Positions 18,385 to 26,347 of a stretch of 34,980 nt of DNA are shown piece by piece. This stretch comes from Flavobacterium sp. GTDB taxonomy: Bacteria > Bacteroidota > Bacteroidia > Flavobacteriales > Flavobacteriaceae. Positions within the stretch are counted from its first letter, which is position 1; each line of letters starts with the position of its first letter. The stretch covers positions 1-34,980 of the forward strand of contig NZ_JANXUG010000085.1 in the NCBI RefSeq assembly GCF_025352015.1, written 5' to 3'. The position numbers and the translations under genes were made by a program. The notes under the pieces are model-generated. The model saw nothing but the letters and a program-made list of their open reading frames with translations. It was not told where the DNA came from and ran no database searches.

Positions 18385-18411
18385 AAAAGCTCCTATCAAG
18401 TAGGAGCTTTT
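18385..18411. terminator. Strong hairpin terminator
   Basis: AAAAGCTCCTA and TAGGAGCTTTT form an 11-bp stem with a TCAAG loop. No intact gene ends just before it, so it may insulate the downstream cluster or be the end of a lost gene. The stretch 18169-18384 shows nothing else. Confidence 0.7.
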
Positions 18412-18413
18412 AT

Positions 18414-18421
18414 TATATTTG
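18414..18421 (+). promoter_or_regulatory. -7 box for the deacetylase-like cluster
   Basis: TATATTTG is a perfect TAnnTTTG, 26 bases before the ATG at 18447. No TTG sits at the right distance, because the terminator hairpin occupies that position. Confidence 0.45.
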
Positions 18422-18446
18422 CTACTCTAATAAAGTAGTTGTAAAC

Positions 18447-20065
18447 ATGGTTAAAAATATAGATTTTGGACATAATGGTACATTCAAAACTCTAATTTTT
18501 GATAAAAAAAGGTTTAAAGTTGTCATAGAATCTCTTATTGACCATGTTGTAAATACCAATTCATTTGATTTACGTTTTGAACTGGATAAACCAATTACTA
18601 GAGTTAGAAACCATGCTTATGAATGGGAAGAATTATCAAATGATTTTGTAGCGAATAAATTTCATCCAAAGATTATTCAATTAGCAGATGGAACCTATTT
18701 GCAATCAAATATCACTGCGGGTATTTGGGAAGTGAATAAACTAAACCCCCAATATTCTTTTGTGGCGTTTTAACCCTCTCAACTCGGATATGATTACTGA
18801 GTATACGGGACCTAAACGGATTAAAACAGCTTTCCCATCTAATCAACATTTTACTTTTCAAGTAGCACCCTCATTGGTTTGGAGTAAAACAAATGCCATA
18901 GAATTCAGCCGTTCCAAAATTCCTTTTAGTGCATTGATTTGCTTTACTGATCATTGCGATTTTGATACTCCTCAAAATACTAAAACCCAAAGAGAGTTTT
19001 TCAAATCAGTAAATGTTAAAATAAGCAAAGGGTTTTTTTAAATCATTTTTCAAAACGAGAAGACAACCTTTCTTTTGAACGTGAACCTCATGAACTCAAG
19101 GCTTGGAAAAATGATGGACATGAGTTGTGTTATCATTCTTTATCACAATCTATAAAACCTGAAGAAGATAGTATTACCGATTTTAAAACATATGAGCCTC
19201 CTTTTTCTTTTATGCCTACTTGGATAGATCATGGTGAACAACGCTACAATTTATCGTTTTATAAAAATCGGGGAATAATGGATGATGCAGAATTTTCAAC
19301 CATAATGAAAAAAAAAGGCATTACAACCTTTTGGAATTATATTGATAGTGGTGTTTCTGTGAAAGGAGTAATTAATCAATTGAATCCTAAACATTTTACC
19401 TTAGAAAATTATTATAAAGGCATCGGCAATCATTCTTATATTGAACGAATGAGTATGATGATTAAAATGATTTTTTTTATCATTATGCTGTCGATAGTTT
19501 AATCTCAAATTATCAACAATTAGCCGCCGAAGTGAAGAAAGTTATTTTTAAAAGAAATTTAAAAGCTATACCTCGTTTATTAAAAAAAGCCTATTCACTT
19601 TTAATACCAATTAGCAAAGTAATATTTAGTTGGAAAACTCAAAAAAAGAAACCTTTTAAAACAGCAAAATATGCTACTATTCTATTTAAACATTTTATTG
19701 ATGGAAGTTATTTTTATTTATTTCAAACCATTGAAATGAATGATTTTATCAACGGTTTACATCCTTCAAACATTGATTTATTAATTGAAGAAAAGGGAAT
19801 TTGCATTGCACACACTTATTTTTCGTTACCAATAGAATATCATAAAGGAAGATTATTTACTAATGACAACCAAATTAATCAAGTAGTAGCTGCTAATTTC
19901 AACTATTTAAGTAAAAAAATTAAGGATGGCGCTATTTGGAATCCTACTATTAATGAATTGGTTAACTTTATAGCTAATTTTGAATCTGTTTTGGTTGATG
20001 TAGACGAAAATGGAGAAATCTTTGTTGCTACACCTACCATTTTAGATTATAGAACCGTTCATTAA
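18447..20065 (+). pseudogene. Polysaccharide deacetylase-like gene broken by three indels
   Basis: Four consecutive reading frames join into one protein of about 539 residues after three one-base repairs, each in a homopolymer: one T removed at 18758-18761 (restoring NPQYSLWRFNPL), one T added at 19033-19039 (restoring GFFLNHFSKRED) and one A added near 19467 (restoring IKNDFFYHYAVDS). The joined protein has FTDHCDFD near residue 165 and HELCYHSLSQS near residue 225, arranged like the metal-binding Asp/His motifs of polysaccharide deacetylases (NodB fold). It therefore probably acted on a surface or capsular glycan. Protein quality stays high on either side of each break, so decay is recent or the breaks are sequencing errors. 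The stop is directly followed by the next start (TAAATG), which suggests an operon with the two transferase genes. Confidence 0.7.
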
Positions 20066-21133
20066 ATGGAATTAATTGTAACTTCTGAAGCTTCTTGGCT
20101 AAAAAAGTGGGATGCTTTCGTTATTCATCAAAACAAAGCCTGTCATTTGAATTTATCGGCATGGAATTCCTCTTTTTTATCCTACGGTTTTCAGTATGAA
20201 ATAGTGATTGCCATAGAAAATGGGGAAATAATTGGAGGTTACACAGCGGTTATAGCAAAAGTAGCTTTGTTTAAATTTTATATAGTTCCTTATGGACCAA
20301 TTATTATTGAAGAAAAAATAAATCAATTAAATTCACTCATCGAATATACGCTAAAAAGAGCCAAACACCATAAAACTTGTTATATACATATTAACCTACC
20401 TTGTACAAAGCAAATAAATAGTCACACCTATAACCATCTACCTAAAATAGAAATTTTAGATGAAGCAGCAATTGGACATTTGTTTAAATATGTTTATTCG
20501 TCCTCTGGAATAAATTGGAAATCAGTTGATGGTTATGAAAATGAAGAAGCATTAATTATGAGTTTCAAACCTTCAGTTAGAAGATATATTAGAAGTTCAC
20601 AACGAAAAGGATTGGCACTCCAATTAGCAATTGATGAAGAAACCATTAAGAAAGGATACCAGCTTTGTTTGGAAAATGCCAAGAACAAAGGTTATTCTCT
20701 TCGTGATTGGAATTCGTTTAAAGACACTATAATTAATCTTGTTTTTGCTAATAATGCGAAATTTTTACTCGCTGTTTATGATGGTCAAATAAAAGGAGCT
20801 GCATTAATAATCAAAGCGGGTAACTATTACAGTTATATTTTAGGTGGAACCGTAAAAGAAAAACCAGATTTTTTAGCGGGTCACTTTCTCCATTATGAAG
20901 CAATAAAAATGGCTTATACAGAAAAACTTTCGGGATATAACATATCACTTGGAGGTTCAAAAGGGGTTGTCAGTTTAAAAGAAAGTTATGCAGATGCACA
21001 ACTCTATTTCAAAGAAGGTCAATATCATTGGATATTGAAACCTTTACAGTTTAAACTATTTTTACTGGTAGAAAAACATTTTAAGAAACATAAAAAAACA
21101 ATTTCAAAACTTTTATCTTTCTTAAAAAAATGA
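20066..21133 (+). CDS. FemAB/BioF2-like (GNAT fold) transferase
   Basis: The 355-residue protein has the double-GNAT layout of FemABX and PEP-CTERM/BioF2-like proteins. The N-terminal half contains VIAIENGEIIGGYTAV and a conserved FYIVPYGPIIIEE. The C-terminal half begins around residue 170 with FKPSVRRYIRSSQRKGL, then FLLAVYDGQIKGAALIIKAG, YYSYILGGT and a final GGSKGVVSLKESYADAQLYF block. Family members transfer aminoacyl or acyl groups to peptidoglycan precursors or polysaccharide components in the cytoplasm. Its start directly abuts the deacetylase-like reading frame and its end overlaps the following acetyltransferase gene by four bases, so all three probably modify the same surface glycan. 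The exact acceptor is unknown. Confidence 0.82.
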   Translation: MELIVTSEASWLKKWDAFVIHQNKACHLNLSAWNSSFLSYGFQYEIVIAIENGEIIGGYTAVIAKVALFKFYIVPYGPIIIEEKINQLNSLIEYTLKRAKHHKTCYIHINLPCTKQINSHTYNHLPKIEILDEAAIGHLFKYVYSSSGINWKSVDGYENEEALIMSFKPSVRRYIRSSQRKGLALQLAIDEETIKKGYQLCLENAKNKGYSLRDWNSFKDTIINLVFANNAKFLLAVYDGQIKGAALIIKAGNYYSYILGGTVKEKPDFLAGHFLHYEAIKMAYTEKLSGYNISLGGSKGVVSLKESYADAQLYFKEGQYHWILKPLQFKLFLLVEKHFKKHKKTISKLLSFLKK

Positions 21134-21615
21134 TTAGAAAATATTTAAAATATTTTAAAATACAAACCGTAGATGTCTTGATTTATTATCTAGACAAATC
21201 ATTATTATTTGATTTTGAAACTCAAGATTATATTGTTAAAAAAAGGAAGATGGATAACAAAAAAATATGTTTTTCAATTTCTGTTGACGGAAAAGTTATT
21301 CACGAAAGTTATTTATATAATAGAACTTTTATTTTAAGATTAATCAATAAAAAAGGACCCACAATTGGTGATTGTAAAACCATTGAAGGTTATAGAGGAA
21401 AAGCTATTTATCCGTTTGTAATAAACTATATAGCTAAACAAGAAATTCTTTCAAACAATATTAAAGAAGTTTTTATTATCGTTAATTCTGATAATGCTAG
21501 TTCTATAAAAGGAATAGAAAAAGCAGGTTTTAAAATGCATACTAGAATAAAAACTAAAAAGTTTCTTTTGTTTTATTTTAAGGTTAATAAACTTTCTAAT
21601 TTAGAAAAAACTTAA
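21130..21615 (+). CDS. GNAT family N-acetyltransferase
   Basis: The 161-residue protein has a GNAT core in its second half: CKTIEGYRGKAIYPFVINYI matches the acetyl-CoA pyrophosphate-binding loop (R/Q-x-x-G-x-G/A, here YRGKA). VFIIVNSDNASSIKGIEKAG supplies the Asn and helix of motif B, followed by FKMHTRI. The first 60 residues are basic and less conserved. It overlaps the FemAB-like gene by four bases (ATGA), which argues for coupled expression and a shared pathway in cell-surface polymer or amino-sugar modification. The acceptor is not known. Confidence 0.8.
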   Translation: MIRKYLKYFKIQTVDVLIYYLDKSLLFDFETQDYIVKKRKMDNKKICFSISVDGKVIHESYLYNRTFILRLINKKGPTIGDCKTIEGYRGKAIYPFVINYIAKQEILSNNIKEVFIIVNSDNASSIKGIEKAGFKMHTRIKTKKFLLFYFKVNKLSNLEKT

Positions 21616-21627
21616 TTCCTCGAAATG

Positions 21628-21635
21628 TATCTTTG
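21628..21635 (+). promoter_or_regulatory. -7 box for threonine dehydrogenase
   Basis: TATCTTTG matches TAnnTTTG, 22 bases before the ATG. No clear TTG box is seen upstream, so it is tentative. Confidence 0.4.
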
Positions 21636-21656
21636 TTAAACAAACAAACGTATTAA

Positions 21657-22595
21657 ATGAGTACAAAAATATTAATTATAGGCGCTTGCGGGCAAATAGG
21701 AACCGAGCTTACCAAAAAGCTACGAACCCTTTATGGTGTGGACAATGTTATTGCTTCTGACATCAGAAAGTTGAATAACGACATTGTAAACAATGGTATT
21801 TTTGAAGTGGTCAATGCTTTAGATTACAATCAGATTGAGCATTTAATCGAGCAATATCAAATTACCGATGTGTATTTGATGGCTGCTTTATTATCAGCAA
21901 CGGCAGAAAAGAATCCAGCGTTTGCTTGGGACTTGAATATGAATTCGTTGTTTCACGTATTGAATTTGGCAAAAGCCAAGAAAATAAAAAAGATATTTTG
22001 GCCCTCGAGTATTGCTGTTTTTGGACCAACAACTCCAAGAGATAAAACGCCGCAATATACCATAATGGAACCGACCACTGTTTACGGAATTAGCAAACAA
22101 ACAGGCGAAAGGTGGTGTGAATACTACCATAACATTTATGGTGTTGATGTGCGCAGTATTCGGTATCCGGGACTAATTAGTTGGTCAACCGAACCTGGTG
22201 GAGGAACCACAGATTATGCTGTAGATATTTATCACAAAGCCTTGAAAGACGAAACGTATGAATGTTTTTTATCTGAAGACACGGCTTTACCCATGATGTA
22301 TATGGATGATGCTATCAGGGCAACAATTGAAATTATGCAAGTACCAATCAAGAATATCAAAATTCGTTCTTCGTATAATTTATCGGGGGTGAGCTTTACG
22401 CCAAAGGAAATTGCCAATGAAATCAAAAAGCATATTCCTAAATTTATAATTTCTTATAAACCCGATTTTCGTCAGAAGATTGCCGATAGTTGGCCAGCTT
22501 CTATAGATGATAGCTGTGCACAAGAAGATTGGAATTGGAAAAAGAAATTTAATTTAGCTTCAATGACGGTTGCAATGTTAGAAAACTTGAAATAA
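21657..22595 (+). CDS. L-threonine 3-dehydrogenase, SDR type
   Basis: The 312-residue protein is an extended short-chain dehydrogenase. The NAD site is ILIIGACGQIGTEL (GxxGxxG at residues 9-15), the catalytic Tyr143 and Lys147 lie in YGISKQTGE, and the Ser/Thr is in IFWPSSIAVFGP. Blocks such as SIRYPGLISW and MMYMDDAIRATIEIM are characteristic of the SDR threonine dehydrogenases known from Flavobacterium frigidimaris, which have the same length. The enzyme oxidises L-threonine to 2-amino-3-oxobutyrate, which is then split to glycine and acetyl-CoA. It has its own -7 box and terminator, so it is a single-gene unit. A related sugar epimerase is the alternative. Confidence 0.88.
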   Translation: MSTKILIIGACGQIGTELTKKLRTLYGVDNVIASDIRKLNNDIVNNGIFEVVNALDYNQIEHLIEQYQITDVYLMAALLSATAEKNPAFAWDLNMNSLFHVLNLAKAKKIKKIFWPSSIAVFGPTTPRDKTPQYTIMEPTTVYGISKQTGERWCEYYHNIYGVDVRSIRYPGLISWSTEPGGGTTDYAVDIYHKALKDETYECFLSEDTALPMMYMDDAIRATIEIMQVPIKNIKIRSSYNLSGVSFTPKEIANEIKKHIPKFIISYKPDFRQKIADSWPASIDDSCAQEDWNWKKKFNLASMTVAMLENLK

Positions 22596-22611
22596 AACCT
22601 TTTTTAAATAA

Positions 22612-22643
22612 AAAATGCTATTCTAAAACTAGAATAGCATTTT
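22612..22643. terminator. Bidirectional terminator
   Basis: AAAATGCTATTCT and AGAATAGCATTTT pair around a short loop between the convergent threonine dehydrogenase and globin-like genes. Confidence 0.85.
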
Positions 22644-22665
22644 CGTTAAAACAAAACAAAACCTT

Positions 22666-23250
22666 TTATTGTTGTACTATTGTAGGTCTTAAAGATTCTA
22701 AAACTGCCACAATATCAGTATAAAGTTGCGTATTAGCAGCAACGCCATTTTGTACTGCTGCAGCACCTACGTATCCTTCAAATTTAGTGTAATTAGCTGC
22801 ATTAGCTTTTACGCCCATTCTAGGATTAGTTGCTGGATTGTGTGCAGCCGCCATAGAAAGTCCAGAATAGGTGTTAACTGCGTTTGTTCCTCCTGTATTA
22901 AATGAGAAGAAATCGGTAAGATTGTCTGTCAATTCAGCCAAATTAGTAGCTTGAGTTGTTCCTGTTTCTGATAAAAGAGGTGCAAAATGAGCTCCTAAAT
23001 TTCCACTGGCAGGAGGATTGGATGTGATATCTGCAACAATTAAACCAATTGTTGTTTTAACCACCTTACGATAGCTCAAACGTCCTGACTCAATCATTTG
23101 ACCGGGATTGTCTGGATCGGCTACCATTGTTGTTCCGCCCAATCTTTGATAGATTGATGCTGGAGCCGCTGAACTATCTTTACTACAAGATGTTAGCGAT
23201 AAAGCTCCAATTACTAGCGCACATAGTGCAATTTTTGAATACTTAGTCAT
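22666..23250 (-). CDS. Lipoprotein with truncated-hemoglobin-like domain
   Basis: The signal MTKYSKIALCALVIGALSLTSC places the lipidated cysteine at residue 22. The mature part resembles group I truncated hemoglobins: SIYQRLGGTTMV at residues 32-43 matches the usual start, FFSFNTGG precedes YSGLSMAAAHNP (as in the common Y-x-G-x-x-M-x-x-AH block), and the end has a GV segment then LRPTIV. His137 is the candidate proximal heme ligand. A longer loop than usual (about residues 44-60 and 76-84) separates the first helices. Such a globin would bind heme outside the cytoplasm, for O2, NO or redox chemistry. This is a family inference from motifs. The gene follows a membrane-anchored protein by 18 bases, so the two form an operon. 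Confidence 0.7.
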   Translation of the reverse strand: MTKYSKIALCALVIGALSLTSCSKDSSAAPASIYQRLGGTTMVADPDNPGQMIESGRLSYRKVVKTTIGLIVADITSNPPASGNLGAHFAPLLSETGTTQATNLAELTDNLTDFFSFNTGGTNAVNTYSGLSMAAAHNPATNPRMGVKANAANYTKFEGYVGAAAVQNGVAANTQLYTDIVAVLESLRPTIVQQ

Positions 23251-23268
23251 AGTTTTAATATTTATTAA

Positions 23269-23697
23269 TTAATTGAAAATTCTTTGTACAAACTTGGTGA
23301 ACTTATAACTTATGCCATCTCGTCTCATGACGGGGCAAACTTGTTTATTAGCTAAATTGGCGGGAATGATAAAACGTTGTGCGTTGTAGTTCCCTTTTGT
23401 CATTAACTCATTATATATTTTTTTAGAGTCGGCTATTCTATTGTCATGAAAATAAACTACCACATTTCTTTTTATAATAATTTCATCATCAACTCCAGCA
23501 ATAGAGTGTAACTTCTGTTTAATATCAATAGTACTTGTAGAGTCAAAAGGTTTGTCAAAATCTATTCTGCTTATTTGAATGTAGGCATTATCTACTGGTT
23601 TAGCTGTTGCAATGTGATATACTAATATCACAAATAGCAATAAAAATAATCCTAAAATACTTAATAAAGCGATCTTTAACTTTTTGTTAAATTTCAT
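23269..23697 (-). CDS. Membrane-anchored protein with HMA-like fold
   Basis: The 142-residue protein has one N-terminal membrane helix (IALLSILGLFLLLFVILVYH, residues 9-28) and a periplasmic domain. That part, from DNAYIQISRIDFDKP through KQKLHSIAGVDDEIIIKRN to VVVYFHDNRIADSKKIYNEL, has the beta-alpha-beta wording of heavy-metal-associated (ferredoxin-like) domains but lacks the CxxC metal site. It ends with CPVMRRDGISYKFTKF, whose single Cys and adjacent Met could bind a metal or heme. It shares an operon with the globin-like lipoprotein, suggesting a joint role in heme or metal handling. Function is not established. Confidence 0.6.
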   Translation of the reverse strand: MKFNKKLKIALLSILGLFLLLFVILVYHIATAKPVDNAYIQISRIDFDKPFDSTSTIDIKQKLHSIAGVDDEIIIKRNVVVYFHDNRIADSKKIYNELMTKGNYNAQRFIIPANLANKQVCPVMRRDGISYKFTKFVQRIFN

Positions 23698-23797
23698 AAT
23701 GTTTTAATTTGTGAACTAATGTACGAAAAAAAATTATTTTTGGTTTTTTTTAATAAAAAAATTAAAAATTGTTTTGATTAAGGATTTAATTAAAACA

Positions 23798-23831
23798 AAA
23801 AGCGCTGCTTTTGACACGAAACAGCGCTTTT
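23798..23831 (-). terminator. Terminator for the leftward small genes
   Basis: AAAAGCGCTG pairs with CAGCGCTTTT around a 14-base loop. On the minus strand it is followed by TTTTGTTTT. It lies after the 35-codon gene ending at 23912. Confidence 0.75.
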
Positions 23832-23911
23832 CTAACAAAACAAAACTAACCAAACATCAAATAGTCATTGGGAGAAATTACTTGTTTCTTAAATAGCGAC
23901 GAGCATATTTT

Positions 23912-24019
23912 TTAAACAGGAGCAAACAGAGCTAAATAAAACAAAAGCAATAGTAATGCAATCATCGCTATATAGGTAGTGGTTCCAAATAATCTATTAA
24001 TTTTTTTGTTGATGTCCAT
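23912..24019 (-). CDS. 35-residue membrane protein
   Basis: An ATG at 24019 opens a 35-codon frame: MDINKKINRLFGTTTYIAM, then a hydrophobic run of about 16 residues (IALLLLLFYLALFAPV) to a TAA at 23912. A short basic cytoplasmic tip and one membrane helix make it a plausible small membrane protein, possibly a subunit or regulator of a respiratory or transport complex. It lies between the NTF2-like gene and a terminator on the same strand. The only support is its composition, its position and the terminator behind it. Confidence 0.45.
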   Translation of the reverse strand: MDINKKINRLFGTTTYIAMIALLLLLFYLALFAPV

Positions 24020-24094
24020 AATCGTAATATTTGAGGTTCTTAAATTCAATTACGATATAAGTTTGATTATGGTTTTGAAGTGGTTAAAAAAGTT

Positions 24095-24598
24095 TTACTT
24101 TCTTTTGTTTTTTAAGTCAATAATCAGACTTTCTTCAATGGGAGATTTTATTTTCACTATAGCATCAACCGTATCATTGGGAATAGTTAAAGAAAGGATA
24201 TAATGTTTTATTTTCCAAATGCCATTATTTAAAAATAAAATTCCTGAACCGCGGCATATTTTCATTCTAGTGTTGAGCAATTCATCAAACCAAGCTATGG
24301 TTTTGTCATCGTTTAAATAAATATGTCTTTCTAAACAGATAAAACTCCATGCTTTGCCTTTGTCAAAATAAGGTTTGGCATAAGCTTTAAAAGCAGTTTT
24401 AGTCCAATTTTCTGTAGCATCAGTTCCTACAAAGATGGCATCATCCGTTAATAAATCAAAATAGTTTTTAAAATTGGTTTCACTAGCGGCTTTGTGCCAC
24501 GCATCAAGTGTTTTGTTGATTTCAATTTTTACAGGTTCTTGCGCAGTAACGGTGTTGATAAAAAACAATAATAGTATAAAAAGTATTATTTTTTTCAT
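24095..24598 (-). CDS. Secreted NTF2-like / SnoaL-fold protein
   Basis: A Sec signal peptide (MKKIILFILLLFFINTVTA, cut before QEP) is followed by about 145 residues of the NTF2-like, SnoaL_3/DUF4440 type: LDAWHKAASETNFKNYFDLL, then DDAIFVGTDATENW, TAFKAYAKPYF, and WKIKHYILSLTIPND. This fold makes a cone-shaped pocket used by many hydrolases, isomerases and binding proteins; the ligand here is not known. The start is the ATG at 24598 before the signal peptide; an earlier in-frame Met at 24628 only adds a poor leader. It has its own reading unit next to the 35-residue membrane protein. Confidence 0.85.
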   Translation of the reverse strand: MKKIILFILLLFFINTVTAQEPVKIEINKTLDAWHKAASETNFKNYFDLLTDDAIFVGTDATENWTKTAFKAYAKPYFDKGKAWSFICLERHIYLNDDKTIAWFDELLNTRMKICRGSGILFLNNGIWKIKHYILSLTIPNDTVDAIVKIKSPIEESLIIDLKNKRK

Positions 24599-24711
24599 AA
24601 GGATTAAATTGTTGATTAAGTGTATCATTGTACTAATATTGGATAAAGTAAAGATACAATTTACAATTGTATAAGTTTTTGTATTTTTATAAACAAATTA
24701 GTGATGAATGT

Positions 24712-26289
24712 ATGAAAAAAGCACATGAATATGGTATTTTAATTATTGTTTTTGCGTTAAGTATTTCCTTGATAAGCTGGTGTTGTAATAAGAAGAAGGA
24801 CAATGGCAATAGCAGTCATGGAACGTCAAAGAATTTTGTTGTCTCCTTTGATAGTACATTAGTTACTGCATTTTACGCCAAGTATCCCAAATTAGTTCTC
24901 TACAAAAAACAAGTAGCATCGTTGTATCAAAAAAACAATTATGATTTTATTTGGTACGATAAAAAAGGAAGAAAAGAAACTGCAGATGTCATTTATAATA
25001 AGATTAATAACTTGAGCGAAGAAGGCATACAAGTAAAAGCTCCTTACAAAGAAATAGTAGATGCTTTGTTTCAAACAACAACTAGTAAAAGTGATATTAA
25101 TACAGAATTATTTTTGTCTAACTATTATTTCTTTTATATTAATAAAACACTTCGAGGTATTGATAGCACTAAAATGAAAGAATTAGAATGGTATTTGCCT
25201 AGAAAAAAACAATCTTACGTTGGTTATCTAGATTCTTTATTGGTTGATCCAAAATTATTAGATAACAAAGAGCAACATATTAGCCAATACTATAAACTCA
25301 AAACCGTATTACAAAGATATAGAACTATTGAGCAAAAAGGAGGATGGGATTCTATTGTAGTGCCAAATGACTTTAAACTTATTAAACCCGGTGACAGTTC
25401 TGATGTTGTGGCAAAAGTTAGAACCCGATTGTTCCTCACGGGCGATATAGCAGAAGATTCAAAAAACCGAGTTTATGGAAATGCGCTGCAGCTTGCCATT
25501 TTGAAATATAAAAAACGAAATGGTTTTACCTTGGATAAAACGATTTCACCAAAACATATTGCCGAAATGAATGTGCCTATTGGCCAACGTATAAAAACAA
25601 TCATCGTTAATATGGAGCGTTGCCGATGGATTTCTACCAGTGTAACCAAGGCTAAAGAGTTTATAGTCGTTAATATTCCATCCTATCGACTAACTTATTT
25701 TAAAGAAGGAAATATGGCGTTAGTCTCGAATGTGGTTGTAGGAAACACAATGAATAAGACAGTCATATTTAGCGGAATGATGAGTTATATTGTATTCAGC
25801 CCTTACTGGAATGTTCCTATAAATATAATTAAAACAGAACTTCTTCCAAATATCAAAAAAGATAAGAACTATCTATCAAAACATAATATGGAGTGGAACA
25901 ATGGTAATATTAGGCAAAAACCTGGGACTTCAAATTCGTTAGGGTTGGTCAAGTTTTTATTTCCAAACACTAATAATATTTATTTACACGACACACCCTC
26001 TAAAAGTTTATTTAATTCAGAGAAGCGAGCCTTTAGTCATGGATGCATTCGAGTTGAAAAGCCAGTTGAATTAGCCAATTTAATTTTGGCTGACGATTCG
26101 AATTGGACACCAGAAAAAATAGATGAGGCCATGCATAAGGGAAAAGAAAGTTGGTATACACTTAAAAATAAAATTCCGGTTTACATTGGCTATTTTACAG
26201 CTTGGGTTGATGATGATGGCACCATAAATTTTTATAAAGATATTTATGAAAAAGATGCCCAACTAGCCTCAATGTTGGTAGAACAATAG
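24712..26289 (+). CDS. L,D-transpeptidase, YcbB type
   Basis: The 525-residue protein cross-links peptidoglycan stem peptides (3-3 links) or attaches proteins to them in the periplasm. It has an N-terminal membrane or lipid-anchor segment ending in WCC at residues 23-25, a scaffold domain, a peptidoglycan-binding-like helical part (LIKPGDSSDVVAKVRTRL), and a C-terminal YkuD domain. The catalytic motif SHGCIRVEKP gives Cys445, with the partner His in NIYLHDTPSKSLF. The long form with a split YkuD domain matches the YcbB/LdtD group. The ATG at 24712 is chosen over a TTG at 24667. A terminator closes the gene. Confidence 0.9.
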   Translation: MKKAHEYGILIIVFALSISLISWCCNKKKDNGNSSHGTSKNFVVSFDSTLVTAFYAKYPKLVLYKKQVASLYQKNNYDFIWYDKKGRKETADVIYNKINNLSEEGIQVKAPYKEIVDALFQTTTSKSDINTELFLSNYYFFYINKTLRGIDSTKMKELEWYLPRKKQSYVGYLDSLLVDPKLLDNKEQHISQYYKLKTVLQRYRTIEQKGGWDSIVVPNDFKLIKPGDSSDVVAKVRTRLFLTGDIAEDSKNRVYGNALQLAILKYKKRNGFTLDKTISPKHIAEMNVPIGQRIKTIIVNMERCRWISTSVTKAKEFIVVNIPSYRLTYFKEGNMALVSNVVVGNTMNKTVIFSGMMSYIVFSPYWNVPINIIKTELLPNIKKDKNYLSKHNMEWNNGNIRQKPGTSNSLGLVKFLFPNTNNIYLHDTPSKSLFNSEKRAFSHGCIRVEKPVELANLILADDSNWTPEKIDEAMHKGKESWYTLKNKIPVYIGYFTAWVDDDGTINFYKDIYEKDAQLASMLVEQ

Positions 26290-26294
26290 CTTAA

Positions 26295-26332
26295 AAAATC
26301 CCATTCTCATTTTTTAAAGAGAATGGGATTTT
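26295..26332. terminator. Bidirectional terminator
   Basis: AAAATCCCATTCTC and GAGAATGGGATTTT form a 14-bp stem between the convergent L,D-transpeptidase and M13 genes. Confidence 0.9.
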
Positions 26333-26347
26333 AATTTTTTTTAAATA

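Noticed and set aside
19125..19502. Separate small genes inside 18447-20065
   Set aside because: The fragments join smoothly into one protein after one-base repairs in homopolymers, and none has its own promoter or start context.
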